Of a DNA stretch of 26,763 bases, positions 1 to 13,108 are shown piece after piece. Each line of letters starts with the position of its first letter. The stretch's first letter is position 1. A model generated the notes under the pieces. It was not told the DNA's origin. It was given only the letters and a program-made list of their open reading frames with translations, and made no database searches. Position numbers and translations under genes: made by a program. Origin of the DNA: Bacteroidota bacterium (GTDB lineage: Bacteria > Bacteroidota > Bacteroidia > Bacteroidales > B18-G4); the NCBI GenBank assembly GCA_003648575.1, contig QMPN01000009.1, forward strand, positions 1 through 26,763, given 5' to 3'.

Positions 1-2
1 AC

Positions 3-1613
3 CCTCCCCATGAAGAGGGATGGTATAAAGATGCCATCGTATATTCGCTTTATGTTGATCTTTTTAATGATGACTTTCAGGGGCTGGAAGATAAGCTAGA
101 CTACCTCAGCAAGCTGGGTGTAAACTGCTTATGGCTACTCCCTATTCTGGATTCTCCTGGTAAGGATGCCGGTTTCGACATAAAAGATTACAGAAGCATA
201 CGTCCGGATCTGCTTGGACTTGATCCGGGAGCATCTAATGAAGAAAAAGCTGCAGTTTTTGCCCGTTTCCTCGAAAAAGCCCACAGCAAAGGTATACGGG
301 TGATCTTCGATATTGCCATCAACCATACCTCTGAGGAACACCCCTGGTTCCTTGAATCAAGGAAGTCTATCGACAATCCATACCGAAATTATTATATCTG
401 GGCAGAAGATGATCATGGCTATGCAGATGCCCGCATCATATTCGAAGGCTTATGTGAAAGTAACTGGGAAAAGGATGGGGACCATTATTTCTTCCACCGC
501 TTTTTCGAGTTCCAGCCCGATCTGAACTATCGCAATCCTGAAGTGTTGCTGGCCATGGCCGAAAATCTCATTTTCTGGCTTAAGCTGGGCGTGGATGGTT
601 TCCGTGCCGATGCCATCCCCTATCTATGGAAAGAAGAAGGTACTGAATGTGAGAACCTGCCCCAGACGCATAAGATCGTTAAGTTCTTCCGTGCCATGGT
701 GGATCATATCAGGCCGGAAACACTACTGCTGGCAGAAGCATGCCAGAAGCCTCATGAGGTGATCAAATACTTTGGTGATGGTGATGAGTGCCATGCAGGC
801 TATCACTTCCCCTTGATGCCCCAGATGTTTAAGGCGCTGCACATGCAAAGCAGCAAGCCTGTGGCGACGGTTCTCAGCAAGGATATTACCCCTGACATTC
901 CCGAAGGGAGCCAATGGTTTACCTTTCTCCGCTGCCATGATGAACTGAGCCTGGAGCTTGTATATGTGACTGAAGAAGACCGAAAGTATATCCATGATAA
1001 TTATTGTAAGCAGCCAGAATGGAACTTCCGCCTGGGACAGGGTGTAGCAGCAAGGCTTTCGGAACTTATGGATCGTGATCCTTCGAAAATTGCACTGGCT
1101 TATGCAATGATGCTTTCCCTGCCGGGAACACCGGTTATATATTATGGTGATGAATTCGGGAAACTCAATGACCATGGCTATTATCAAGAACAAATTAAAC
1201 TAACGGGCAAGGACGATACCCGTTTCCTGGTTCGGGGCAAACTTCATTGGGAAGAGATCGAAAAAGAACTGAATGACCCCGGCTCCTATGCTGCCAGTGT
1301 ATACAAGCGGCTTAGCCACATGATCAACACCCGGAAGAAATACCCCACCTTCGGGCGTGGGAGTCTGAATATATTGGAGATCGCAGGAACTGATGGGGAA
1401 ATACTTGAAGATGTTATGGGATATTACCGCACATACACTTGTAACCGTATTCTGGTTTTGTTGAACCTATCGAAGGCACAGAAAGAAATTAAAATGCCAA
1501 GCAGCAGGCTCAAGAACTATGAGCAGGATATGCTTGGACAGACAGTAAATATCAATGAAAAGAATGAATCTCTGAGCATTCCTGCAAGGGGATATTATTG
1601 GTTTTTTGTATAA
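3..1613 (+). CDS. treS: Trehalose synthase-like GH13 enzyme, 5' end missing
   Basis: The frame is open from the window edge, so the start lies outside; 536 residues are visible. The four GH13 regions are clear: FDIAINH (catalytic-barrel region I, codons from 306), GVDGFRADAIPYL with the nucleophile Asp at visible residue 203 (609-611), LLLAEA with the acid/base Glu at about 245, and FLRCHDELSLE with the stabilising Asp at about 313. The stretches WYKDAIVY near the visible N-terminus, EGTECENLPQTH and FGDGDECH resemble trehalose synthase (maltose glucosylmutase, GH13_16), which interconverts maltose and trehalose. Only a few N-terminal residues seem to be missing, because WYKDA is normally close to the start. 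The part after YYGDEFG departs from canonical TreS: I do not see the usual NGVRTPMQW stretch. Another alpha-glucoside-active GH13 is therefore possible. The next gene starts 9 bases after the stop, which suggests an operon. Confidence 0.75.
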   Translation, partial: PPHEEGWYKDAIVYSLYVDLFNDDFQGLEDKLDYLSKLGVNCLWLLPILDSPGKDAGFDIKDYRSIRPDLLGLDPGASNEEKAAVFARFLEKAHSKGIRVIFDIAINHTSEEHPWFLESRKSIDNPYRNYYIWAEDDHGYADARIIFEGLCESNWEKDGDHYFFHRFFEFQPDLNYRNPEVLLAMAENLIFWLKLGVDGFRADAIPYLWKEEGTECENLPQTHKIVKFFRAMVDHIRPETLLLAEACQKPHEVIKYFGDGDECHAGYHFPLMPQMFKALHMQSSKPVATVLSKDITPDIPEGSQWFTFLRCHDELSLELVYVTEEDRKYIHDNYCKQPEWNFRLGQGVAARLSELMDRDPSKIALAYAMMLSLPGTPVIYYGDEFGKLNDHGYYQEQIKLTGKDDTRFLVRGKLHWEEIEKELNDPGSYAASVYKRLSHMINTRKKYPTFGRGSLNILEIAGTDGEILEDVMGYYRTYTCNRILVLLNLSKAQKEIKMPSSRLKNYEQDMLGQTVNINEKNESLSIPARGYYWFFV

Positions 1614-1622
1614 TTAAATATC

Positions 1623-4600
1623 ATGAAAGACAGACTTTTCGATGCCGTTATTTTTGATCTCGACGGCGTGATCACCCAAACGGCCCTGGTGCACAGCCTC
1701 GCCTGGAAGCAAATGTTCGACAATTATCTGCGTGAGCGTGAGGAAGCCCATGGAGAACTGTTCCTTGAATTCTCACACCAGGATGACTACCTGCCATTTG
1801 TCGATGGCAAACCACGCTATAAAGGCGTGCAATCTTTCCTGGAGTCACGTAACATAGAACTTCCCTTTGGGGATGCTTCTGACAGCCCTGAAACAGAAAC
1901 AGTCTGTGGTATTGGCAATAGAAAAAACATTGCATTTAACAATATCCTTGAAATTGATGGTGTAAAGGAATACCCGTCAACGGTTGAGCTTATCCATACC
2001 CTGAAAGAACAGGGAATACATGTTGGGGTTGCATCTTCCAGCAAGAACTGTAAGCAGGTACTGGAAACTGCCGGATTGCTGGAGTTGATGGAAACCCGTA
2101 TCGATGGAGTTGTGTCGGCAGAACTGGGGCTCAATGGCAAACCTGAACCTGATATTTTCACTACTGCCGCCGACCGTATGGGTGTTGCCTACGACAGAAC
2201 TGTTGTTGTGGAGGATGCTGTATCAGGGGTTATGGCTGGAAAAAAAGGCAATTTCGGGCTTGTACTGGGGATAGCCAGGGAAGAGAATACAGAAGAATTA
2301 TACGTCGGGGGTGCTGATATCGTAGTTGAGGATATTTCTGAGATTGGCATCGAAGGCATTGAAGAATGGTTCATTGCGGGACTTGAAAAAGATAATTGGG
2401 ACCTTGTATATCATGGCTATGACCCCGGAAAAGAAAAAACAAGAGAAACCCTGTTGACCCTGGGAAATGGATATTTTGGCGCACGAGGATCGCTCGAAGA
2501 ATCGAACGCTGATGAACATCATTATCCCGGGACTTATATGGCAGGCCTGTTTAACCGGCTCACCTCCAAAGTAGCGGGCAGGGATATAGAAAATGAAGAT
2601 TTTGTGAATGTTACCAGCTGGTCGCAGCTAAGCTTCCGAATTGATGGCGGCGAATGGCTCGATATCGATAAAGTGAAGATCCTGAGCATGCGCAGAAGAC
2701 TGCATATTGATGTTGGAATATATTGCAGGAAGCTTGTTGTCAGAGATGCAGAAGGCCGTGAAACCTCTATACGGAGCAGGCGCATTGTCAGTATGGATGA
2801 CCCACACCTTGCCATCCTCCGCTACTGCGTAACACCACTCAACTACAAGGGCCATATCGAGATAAGGACTGAGTTGAACGGTACACACATCAATGATGGA
2901 GTGGAACGCTATCGGTCACTTAATCAGCAGCATATTACAGCCGTCAAAGAAGGTACAGCCAACAGATTGCAATATGTTGAAGTAAAAACAACACAATCAG
3001 ATATCCATATTGCCATGGCCTCACGCATCGATGCAGAGAAGGGAAAGGATGCTGTGGTGGACTTTGAATATTTAACTGATAAAGGAAAAGCCGTGACACT
3101 TGTTTCCTGCGAAGTGGAACAGGATGAATCCTTTGATCTTGTAAAGACTACCGTCATCTACAGATCAGATGATGAAGGCGTGGAGGATGCTCTTGCAACT
3201 GCTATCACCAGGGCAGAACAGGCAGCAGATTTCCAGACCCTGCTGGAAGCTTCCGCTGCTGCATGGAAAAGTATTTGGGAAAAAGCCGATATACAATTGA
3301 AAGGCGACCGCCTGGCACAGAAGCTGCTTCGTGTGCATATCTTCCATATGATGGGAAGCATTTCCCCGCACAATGCAAGCATCGATGCCGGCATCCCGGC
3401 CAGGGGCTTACACGGAGAAGCATATCGCGGACACATTTTCTGGGACGAGATTTACATTCTCCCCTTCTATTTTATGCATTTTCCGGAAGCTGCCAGATCG
3501 GTGCTCATGTACAGATACAATCGCCTGAATGAAGCACGAAAATATGCAGCCGAATATGGGGAAAAAGGAGCCATGTTCCCATGGCAGAGCGGCAGCGACG
3601 GCCGCGAGGAGACACAGGTGATACATCTGAACCCTTTATCAGGGAAATGGGGCGAAGATCACAGCTCTTTGCAACGGCATGTTTCCCTTGCAATTGCGTA
3701 TAATACTATCATGTATGGCCATTACACAAACGATAAATCCTTTATGGACGAGCATGGTGCGGAGTTGCTGCTTGAGATCAGCCGGTTCTGGGCAGGCAAA
3801 GCAGAAAAGGATGAAAAGACCGGCAGGTATAGCATCGGCGGGGTGATGGGACCGGACGAATTCCATGAGAAATATCCGAATAGCGAAAAAGGTGGACTAA
3901 AAAATAATGCTTACTCCAACCTGATGAGCATATGGGTCATTGGAAAAACAATGGGCATCCTCAAGCAAATGGATACTCAGAAAAAGGCATCCCTTTTTGA
4001 TAAGATCGCTTTTAGTATGGAGGAACTCGGCCATTGGGAGAAGGTCATAAAACAGCTGAACCTGGATATCTCCAACGATGGCATCATCGCACAGTATGAA
4101 GGGTATTTTGATCTGGAAGAGCTTGATTGGGATTACTACAGAAGCAAATACAAGAATATCTACCGCATGGACCGCCTGCTAAAAGCAGAAGGAAAATCAC
4201 CGGACGATTACAAGGTCGCCAAGCAGGCCGACATGCTTATGACCTATTACAACCTTGACCGGGAAGTGGTAAATACGCTTTTGGGCAATCTGGGATATAA
4301 GCTGCCCGCAGGCTACCTGAAAAAGAACCTGAACTACTACCTGCAGCGCACCTCACACGGATCGACGCTGAGCAGGGTCGTTCACGCAAAGCTGGCCGGC
4401 ATGGTAGGTGACCACAAACTGAGCTGGGAGCTTTACCTTGGAGCTCTGACAAGCGATTACCAGGATGTACAGGGTGGTACAACTGCAGAAGGCATACATG
4501 CCGGTGTGATGGCAGGAACAGTACTCGCAGCCATCAATACTTTTGCCGGGCTCGACCTGCTGGGAGATATAGTCAGGATCAATCCTGAACTGCCGGAACA

Positions 4601-4760
4601 TTGGAGAAAAATTAGTTTTAACTTTGTATTCAAAGGCGTGAGCTATCGCTGTGAAGTGTCACAAGAGGGCGTAATGCTGATACCCGACAGTGACGTCGTA
4701 GTAGAAATTAACGGGAAAAGGAAAGATCTGTTGATGGGAGAGGTGCTGATACAACAATAA
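1623..4760 (+). CDS. Beta-phosphoglucomutase / GH65 disaccharide phosphorylase fusion
   Basis: This 1045-residue protein joins two enzymes. Residues 1 to about 245 are a HAD-fold beta-phosphoglucomutase: DLDGV with nucleophile Asp12 and acid/base Asp14, the ASSS motif, GKPEPDIF and VVVEDAVSG. Residues from about 260 onward are a family GH65 inverting phosphorylase with an (alpha/alpha)6 barrel: GVMGPDEFHE with the general acid Glu746, and a phosphate-binding HGS at 912-914 in SHGSTLS. GH65 phosphorylases split trehalose, maltose, kojibiose or nigerose with phosphate to beta-glucose 1-phosphate plus glucose; the mutase then yields glucose 6-phosphate, so the fusion holds two consecutive steps. 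The exact disaccharide cannot be read from sequence, but the TreS-like neighbour points to trehalose or maltose. Actinobacterial and other bacteroidete genomes have adjacent or fused versions of this pair. No signal peptide; cytoplasmic. Spacing is 9 bases to the upstream gene and 12 to the downstream gene. Confidence 0.88.
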   Translation: MKDRLFDAVIFDLDGVITQTALVHSLAWKQMFDNYLREREEAHGELFLEFSHQDDYLPFVDGKPRYKGVQSFLESRNIELPFGDASDSPETETVCGIGNRKNIAFNNILEIDGVKEYPSTVELIHTLKEQGIHVGVASSSKNCKQVLETAGLLELMETRIDGVVSAELGLNGKPEPDIFTTAADRMGVAYDRTVVVEDAVSGVMAGKKGNFGLVLGIAREENTEELYVGGADIVVEDISEIGIEGIEEWFIAGLEKDNWDLVYHGYDPGKEKTRETLLTLGNGYFGARGSLEESNADEHHYPGTYMAGLFNRLTSKVAGRDIENEDFVNVTSWSQLSFRIDGGEWLDIDKVKILSMRRRLHIDVGIYCRKLVVRDAEGRETSIRSRRIVSMDDPHLAILRYCVTPLNYKGHIEIRTELNGTHINDGVERYRSLNQQHITAVKEGTANRLQYVEVKTTQSDIHIAMASRIDAEKGKDAVVDFEYLTDKGKAVTLVSCEVEQDESFDLVKTTVIYRSDDEGVEDALATAITRAEQAADFQTLLEASAAAWKSIWEKADIQLKGDRLAQKLLRVHIFHMMGSISPHNASIDAGIPARGLHGEAYRGHIFWDEIYILPFYFMHFPEAARSVLMYRYNRLNEARKYAAEYGEKGAMFPWQSGSDGREETQVIHLNPLSGKWGEDHSSLQRHVSLAIAYNTIMYGHYTNDKSFMDEHGAELLLEISRFWAGKAEKDEKTGRYSIGGVMGPDEFHEKYPNSEKGGLKNNAYSNLMSIWVIGKTMGILKQMDTQKKASLFDKIAFSMEELGHWEKVIKQLNLDISNDGIIAQYEGYFDLEELDWDYYRSKYKNIYRMDRLLKAEGKSPDDYKVAKQADMLMTYYNLDREVVNTLLGNLGYKLPAGYLKKNLNYYLQRTSHGSTLSRVVHAKLAGMVGDHKLSWELYLGALTSDYQDVQGGTTAEGIHAGVMAGTVLAAINTFAGLDLLGDIVRINPELPEHWRKISFNFVFKGVSYRCEVSQEGVMLIPDSDVVVEINGKRKDLLMGEVLIQQ

Positions 4761-4772
4761 AAATTAAACAAT

Positions 4773-5408
4773 ATGCTAGGCGACGTATTACTCATACAGG
4801 AAAAACATCACAAAGCCGGAGAAGCTATCATCCGGGAGATACTGAAAAAGAAGAAAGACAAATTTATCCTTGCTATTTCAGGGGAATCGGGTTCAGGTAA
4901 AACCGAGTTGGCTCATGTGGTAGCACGTGGCTTGCGAGCTCACGGGATCGTTGCCAAACCTTTGCATATCGACAACTACTACAGGGTACTTCCACTTGAG
5001 CGCAAGCAATGGCGCATCGACAACGGCATTGAAAAATGTGTAGGATACGACGAATACGACTGGGGCACCATCGATCGCAATATCGATGAATTCAAACATG
5101 GTGCAGAGGCTGCCATGCCCTGTGTCGACCTCGTTACTGAACAGGTCGACACACTCCTAACAGATTTTGGCAGCGTGGATATGCTTATTATTGATGGATT
5201 ATATGCCATAAAAACTGAGGCTGCCGACATGAGGGTATTTATTGAGCTCACCTATCATGAAACCAAAAAGGCGCAATCTGAGCGCGGAAAAGAACCTCAA
5301 AATGAATATAGATGGGCCGTACTCGAAAAGGAGCACCAAATGGTACAGGCGCTGAGAGAAAGTGCAGATTTGCTGGTAACAAAAGATTATGAAGTGATCA
5401 GCCGCTAA
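4773..5408 (+). CDS. P-loop kinase of the uridine kinase / phosphoribulokinase family
   Basis: A 211-residue cytoplasmic kinase. Walker A is GESGSGKT at residues 37-44, a substrate-side HIDNYY follows at 65-70 (the DxYY of uridine kinases), YDEYDW at 92-97 matches the family's D-hhDWD stretch, and IIDGLYA at 139-145 is the Walker-B-like strand. The length is typical of uridine kinase (about 205-215). Annotation pipelines would call it uridine kinase, which phosphorylates uridine or cytidine. It is the third gene of the disaccharide cassette, 12 bases behind the phosphorylase fusion. The phosphorylase releases free glucose, so a sugar or related substrate is conceivable; this is inference only. 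The C-terminal half ([12 protein letters not shown] onward) is not obviously like E. coli Udk. The gene ends just before the heptamer array at 5416. Confidence 0.65.
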   Translation: MLGDVLLIQEKHHKAGEAIIREILKKKKDKFILAISGESGSGKTELAHVVARGLRAHGIVAKPLHIDNYYRVLPLERKQWRIDNGIEKCVGYDEYDWGTIDRNIDEFKHGAEAAMPCVDLVTEQVDTLLTDFGSVDMLIIDGLYAIKTEAADMRVFIELTYHETKKAQSERGKEPQNEYRWAVLEKEHQMVQALRESADLLVTKDYEVISR

Positions 5409-5415
5409 TACCTTC

Positions 5416-6834
<1,419 letters not shown>

Positions 6835-6854
6835 AGGGCACTTTTATGTTTTGA

Positions 6855-8798
6855 TTATTTCTTCTTGGAAGGCTTGTTATACTTCTTCGATGCTTCTTCC
6901 AGGCGCTTCGAGAAGCCTGATTTCTTCTTGGGCTTCTTTTTGTTCTCCTGGAGTTTTTTATAAATCTTATCCTCATTGATAGTACGGCGGATCACAAACA
7001 TTTGCCCGAAGGTGATGACGTTGGCCAGGAAGTAATAATAACTCAAACCGGAGGCATAATTATTAAAGATCCCCAGGAACATGATCGGCATCATATACAT
7101 CATCGTCTTCATACCCGGCATCTGCTGGCTGCTGCTCATCATCTGGTTGTTCATCCAGGTGTAAATGATAGTAGAAACCGTCATCAAAAGGGTAAAGAGA
7201 CTCACATGGTCACCATAAAAAGGTATCTCAAATGGCAGGGTAGCAATCGAGTCATAGCTGGAAAGGTCATTAGCCCAGAGGAATGATTGCTGCCTGAGTT
7301 CAATTGAAGAAGGGAAAAACCTGAACAATGCGATCAGGATCGGAAACTGCAAGAGCATGGGCACACATCCCGCCATGGGGTTCACCCCGGCCTTTTTGTA
7401 CAGCGCCATGGTCGCCTGCTGTTTCTTCATTGAATCTTCCTTCTTCGGAAACTTCTTGGATATCTCGTCGATCTCAGGTTTCAAAACCCTCATCTTGGCC
7501 GTTGAGCGGTAGGTCTTATAAGCAATAGGGAACAATACGATCTTCAGCATGATCGTCAGAAGGAGGATCACGATACCGTAATTCCATCCATAATGTCCCA
7601 ACCAGGTAAATACAGGGATTACCACAAAGCGGTTTATCCATTGCAGGAGGAAAAAGCTCCATCCCAGAGGGATCTGACGCTCAAGGTCGAGTTTGTATGA
7701 GCGTAAAATATTGTAATCATTCGGCCCGAAATAAAACCTGAAATCTGTGTGGCTGTCGTTAAATCCATTCACCGGCACATCAAGCGTAACATTCATGGTC
7801 TTGAGGTAGCGTGAACTCATTGGGTTCAAGGCTGTGCTGTGCACGAGTTTGGGATTGTCGAAAAACTCATCATCAATGATCAATGAGGTAGAGAAGAATC
7901 GCTGCTTCAGCGATACCCATTCAAGCCTGTCGGTAAAGCTTTTTTCATCCTCATCCGATTCAGACAGGTAATCTACTTCGCCATCATTTGCACGATAGTA
8001 AATGGTGATTCCGCTTAATCTGTCAACAGTTTTTTCCTGCTTTCTGAGGAAAGTATTCCATTCCAGTTCGAGAAAACCGGGGATGCGCGTGCTGATATCA
8101 TTGCCCATCCCTTTCAGATGCAGGTCATAGTCCATCATATACTTATCGCCATAAATGGTATAAGTATATTCAAAATACTTATCGGGGTTGATGCCTTCGG
8201 CTGATGCATCTGCGAACAGGCGCATGACCAGCTGTGTAGAGTCCTGCCCGCTTACTTTCACGTGGCGGTCGCCGGCCTCATGGACAACAGGAATAAAGGC
8301 TTGAAAATAAAGTTCGTTGGTATTCAGGTGTACCCCCTGTGAATAGAAACTATAACCAAAGCTGGCCGAGTCGGCATTAAAGAGGACCAGCGGCAATGAA
8401 TCGTAGGTCTTATATTCCTTAAGTTCTACTGCCAGAACGCGTCCACCCTTAGTTGCAAACGTGATCTTCATCACATCATTCTCAACCGTGATAAAATCAT
8501 CAGTCCCTTCTCCGGAATGAGCAAAAGCACCATACTTCAGAAGCATCTGCTGATATGCCGAAGAGCCGTCAATTGGGGCGACTTCTACTTGCTCGATTGC
8601 TTTCCGCTCTTCTGCCAGTGCTTGCTGTTCGACCCTGCTCACTTCCCTTATGGAATCATTGGTCTGCTGTTTTTTCTGCTCCGCAAGCTGCTCCTGCTTC
8701 TGTGCTTCCAGTTCCTCCTCCGAGGGCTGCATCCAATAGCTCCATCCAATGAAGATCGCGAAGATCAATACCAGCCCTATAATCGTATTCCTGTTCAT
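6855..8798 (-). CDS. yidC: Membrane protein insertase YidC
   Basis: YidC/Oxa1-family insertase of the inner membrane, which inserts membrane proteins alone or with SecYEG. Read from the ATG at 8798 it has 647 residues starting MNRNTIIGL, the usual bacteroidete N-terminus; the frame is open for ten further codons to an ATG at 8828, but a -7 box at 8826-8833 overlaps that start. Order: TM1 at about 5-22, a charged Gln/Glu-rich linker, a large periplasmic P1 domain (about 60-350), then the conserved core of five helices with MRVLKPEI and NPMAGCVPMLLQFPILIALF, and a Lys-rich tail (PSKKK) suited to ribosome contact. The TM2 Arg of E. coli (Arg366) is Lys419 here, in TIMLKIVLFP. The MFS gene follows after 20 bases. 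Confidence 0.95.
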   Translation of the reverse strand: MNRNTIIGLVLIFAIFIGWSYWMQPSEEELEAQKQEQLAEQKKQQTNDSIREVSRVEQQALAEERKAIEQVEVAPIDGSSAYQQMLLKYGAFAHSGEGTDDFITVENDVMKITFATKGGRVLAVELKEYKTYDSLPLVLFNADSASFGYSFYSQGVHLNTNELYFQAFIPVVHEAGDRHVKVSGQDSTQLVMRLFADASAEGINPDKYFEYTYTIYGDKYMMDYDLHLKGMGNDISTRIPGFLELEWNTFLRKQEKTVDRLSGITIYYRANDGEVDYLSESDEDEKSFTDRLEWVSLKQRFFSTSLIIDDEFFDNPKLVHSTALNPMSSRYLKTMNVTLDVPVNGFNDSHTDFRFYFGPNDYNILRSYKLDLERQIPLGWSFFLLQWINRFVVIPVFTWLGHYGWNYGIVILLLTIMLKIVLFPIAYKTYRSTAKMRVLKPEIDEISKKFPKKEDSMKKQQATMALYKKAGVNPMAGCVPMLLQFPILIALFRFFPSSIELRQQSFLWANDLSSYDSIATLPFEIPFYGDHVSLFTLLMTVSTIIYTWMNNQMMSSSQQMPGMKTMMYMMPIMFLGIFNNYASGLSYYYFLANVITFGQMFVIRRTINEDKIYKKLQENKKKPKKKSGFSKRLEEASKKYNKPSKKK

Positions 8799-8823
8799 GT
8801 ATTCTTTTTTAATAATATAGTCC

Positions 8824-8844
8824 GGCAAATATACAGCATTTGCC
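8824..8844 (-). promoter_or_regulatory. Candidate yidC promoter with an inverted repeat
   Basis: On the - strand TATATTTG (8833-8826) matches the bacteroidete -7 consensus TAnnTTTG and lies about 28 bases before the yidC ATG at 8798. A perfect inverted repeat, GGCAAAT-N7-ATTTGCC (8824-8844 on +), covers it, which could be an operator. I see no good TTG -33 element at the proper distance, so confidence is moderate. Confidence 0.45.
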
Positions 8845-8865
8845 CTTATGCGTTGTTATCAGCAA

Positions 8866-11951
<3,086 letters not shown>

Positions 11952-12026
11952 AATCAAAATTGTTTATTGAAGGTTATACGAAACTACCAGGTTTACTCAT
12001 CAGATTCACCTGATTTCTTTGAGAAT

Positions 12027-12057
12027 CAAAAGTATAAAAAAAGGGATAACAATTCAA
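12027..12057 (-). promoter_or_regulatory. Candidate gap-pyrG promoter
   Basis: Reading the - strand, TTG at 12057-12055, a 20-base spacer, and TACTTTTG at 12034-12027 fit the bacteroidete -33/-7 pattern (TTTG...TAnnTTTG) well. Transcription would start near 12020, leaving about 70 bases of leader before the gap ATG at 11951. The -33 element lies in the loop of the rpoD terminator and the -7 box directly after its U-tract. Confidence 0.6.
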
Positions 12058-12069
12058 TATTGCCATCCC
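12036..12069 (-). terminator. Rho-independent terminator of rpoD
   Basis: On the - strand GGGATGGCAAT and ATTGTTATCCC (12069-12043) form an 11-base-pair stem with two G-U pairs and the loop ATTGA, followed by seven U (12042-12036). On the + strand the same arms would contain A-C mismatches, so the structure works only for - strand transcripts, i.e. rpoD, whose stop is at 12091. Confidence 0.85.
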
Positions 12070-12090
12070 TTTTTTATCGACATTTTTTCC

Positions 12091-12957
12091 TTATTCGCCG
12101 AGGTAAGCTTTTAAGAGCTTGCTGCGTGAAGTATGTTTTAAGCGTCTGATGGCCTTTTCTTTAATCTGCCTGACCCGCTCGCGGGTGAGGTCAAATTTGG
12201 CACCGATCTCCTCAAGCGTAAGCCCATGTGCCATCCCTATACCGTAATAAAGGTTGATCACATCTCTTTCCTTATCGGTGAGTGTGGCCAATGATCGTTG
12301 AATTTCTTTGTTCAGGGATTGCCGCATCAGATCGCTGTCGGTCTTCGGCACATCATCGCTGATAAAGACGTCGAGGAACTTAGTATCCTCTTCCTGGCTC
12401 AGCGGAGCATCCACAGATACATAGCGTGTAGTGATCTTCATCGCCTTGTCTACCTTATACTCGGGCAGTTCCATCAGCTCTGCGATCTCATCTATAGAAG
12501 GGGGCCTTTCGAAACGCTGCTCCAACTTGGAGGTAGCTTTCTTTATCTTGTTTAATGACCCAACCTGGTTCAGGGGTAACCTGACCAGTCTGGACTGCTC
12601 GGCCAGTGCCTGCAGTATAGATTGGCGTATCCACCAAACAGCATATGATATAAATTTGAAACCGCGTGTTTCGTCGAAGCGTTTTGCAGCTTTGATCAGC
12701 CCCAGGTTGCCTTCATTGATAAGGTCGGGCAGGCTGAGTCCCTGGTTCTGGTATTGTTTTGCTACTGAAACGACGAAGCGAAGGTTAGCTTTAGTAAGCT
12801 TCTCGAGGGCCTCATGATCCCCGGATTTTATCTTCTTGGCAAGTTCTACTTCTTCCTCGGCGGTGATTAACTCCTCCTTACCAATGTCCTGTAAATATTT
12901 GTCGAGTGATGCGGTCTCACGGTTGGTAATGGATTTTGTGATTTTTAGTTGTCTCAT
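12091..12957 (-). CDS. rpoD: Primary sigma factor RpoD (bacteroidete type)
   Basis: A 288-residue sigma-70 factor. It lacks region 1.1 and the large non-conserved insert, as is normal for the bacteroidete housekeeping sigma (B. fragilis sigma-ABfr). Region 1.2 is at about 15-45, region 2 at 50-125 with [12 protein letters not shown], the core-binding [13 protein letters not shown] and the melting segment [15 protein letters not shown] (100-114), region 3 at 130-205, and region 4 at 215-285 with the helix-turn-helix [20 protein letters not shown] (247-266). It directs transcription from TAnnTTTG promoters, and such boxes occur before several genes in this window. It is monocistronic by its surroundings, with its own terminator at 12036-12069 and a -7 box at 13023-13030. 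Confidence 0.97.
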   Translation of the reverse strand: MRQLKITKSITNRETASLDKYLQDIGKEELITAEEEVELAKKIKSGDHEALEKLTKANLRFVVSVAKQYQNQGLSLPDLINEGNLGLIKAAKRFDETRGFKFISYAVWWIRQSILQALAEQSRLVRLPLNQVGSLNKIKKATSKLEQRFERPPSIDEIAELMELPEYKVDKAMKITTRYVSVDAPLSQEEDTKFLDVFISDDVPKTDSDLMRQSLNKEIQRSLATLTDKERDVINLYYGIGMAHGLTLEEIGAKFDLTRERVRQIKEKAIRRLKHTSRSKLLKAYLGE

Positions 12958-13022
12958 ATTCTTCTGTCTCCAAATCTTCTAATCCCTGACAATCTAATGT
13001 AATCATCTCGTTGGGAAACATG

Positions 13023-13030
13023 CAAAGGTA
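13023..13030 (-). promoter_or_regulatory. Candidate rpoD promoter -7 box
   Basis: TACCTTTG on the - strand is an exact TAnnTTTG match, about 65 bases before the rpoD ATG at 12957. The region 20 bases upstream is A/T-rich without a clear TTG. The box directly follows the T-tract of a terminator-like structure at 13032-13072. Confidence 0.5.
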
Positions 13031-13031
13031 C

Positions 13032-13072
13032 AAAAAAGCAGGCCTTTTTAAAAATATTTAACGGCCTTTTTT
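13032..13072 (-). terminator. Probable terminator of degQ
   Basis: On the - strand AGGCC (13067-13063) pairs with GGCCT (13044-13040). Inside the loop TTAAA/TTTAA can add a second short stem. Six T follow two bases later (13037-13032). It lies 37 bases after the degQ stop (13109). The stem is short and the loop long, so strength is uncertain. Confidence 0.45.
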
Positions 13073-13108
13073 GTAAATAAATTGTTAATTATTTAAAAAT
13101 AGTCTAAA

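Noticed and set aside
723..1193. Open frame of 156 codons on the - strand inside the GH13 gene
   Set aside because: It lies wholly antisense to a clear enzyme with intact catalytic motifs and shows no recognisable family or promoter.
8799..8828. Ten-codon N-terminal extension of YidC
   Set aside because: The ATG at 8828 lies in the -7 box, and MNRNTIIGL is the normal family start.
11952..11957. TTG start for GAPDH
   Set aside because: An ATG two codons later is the simpler start, and nothing favours the TTG.
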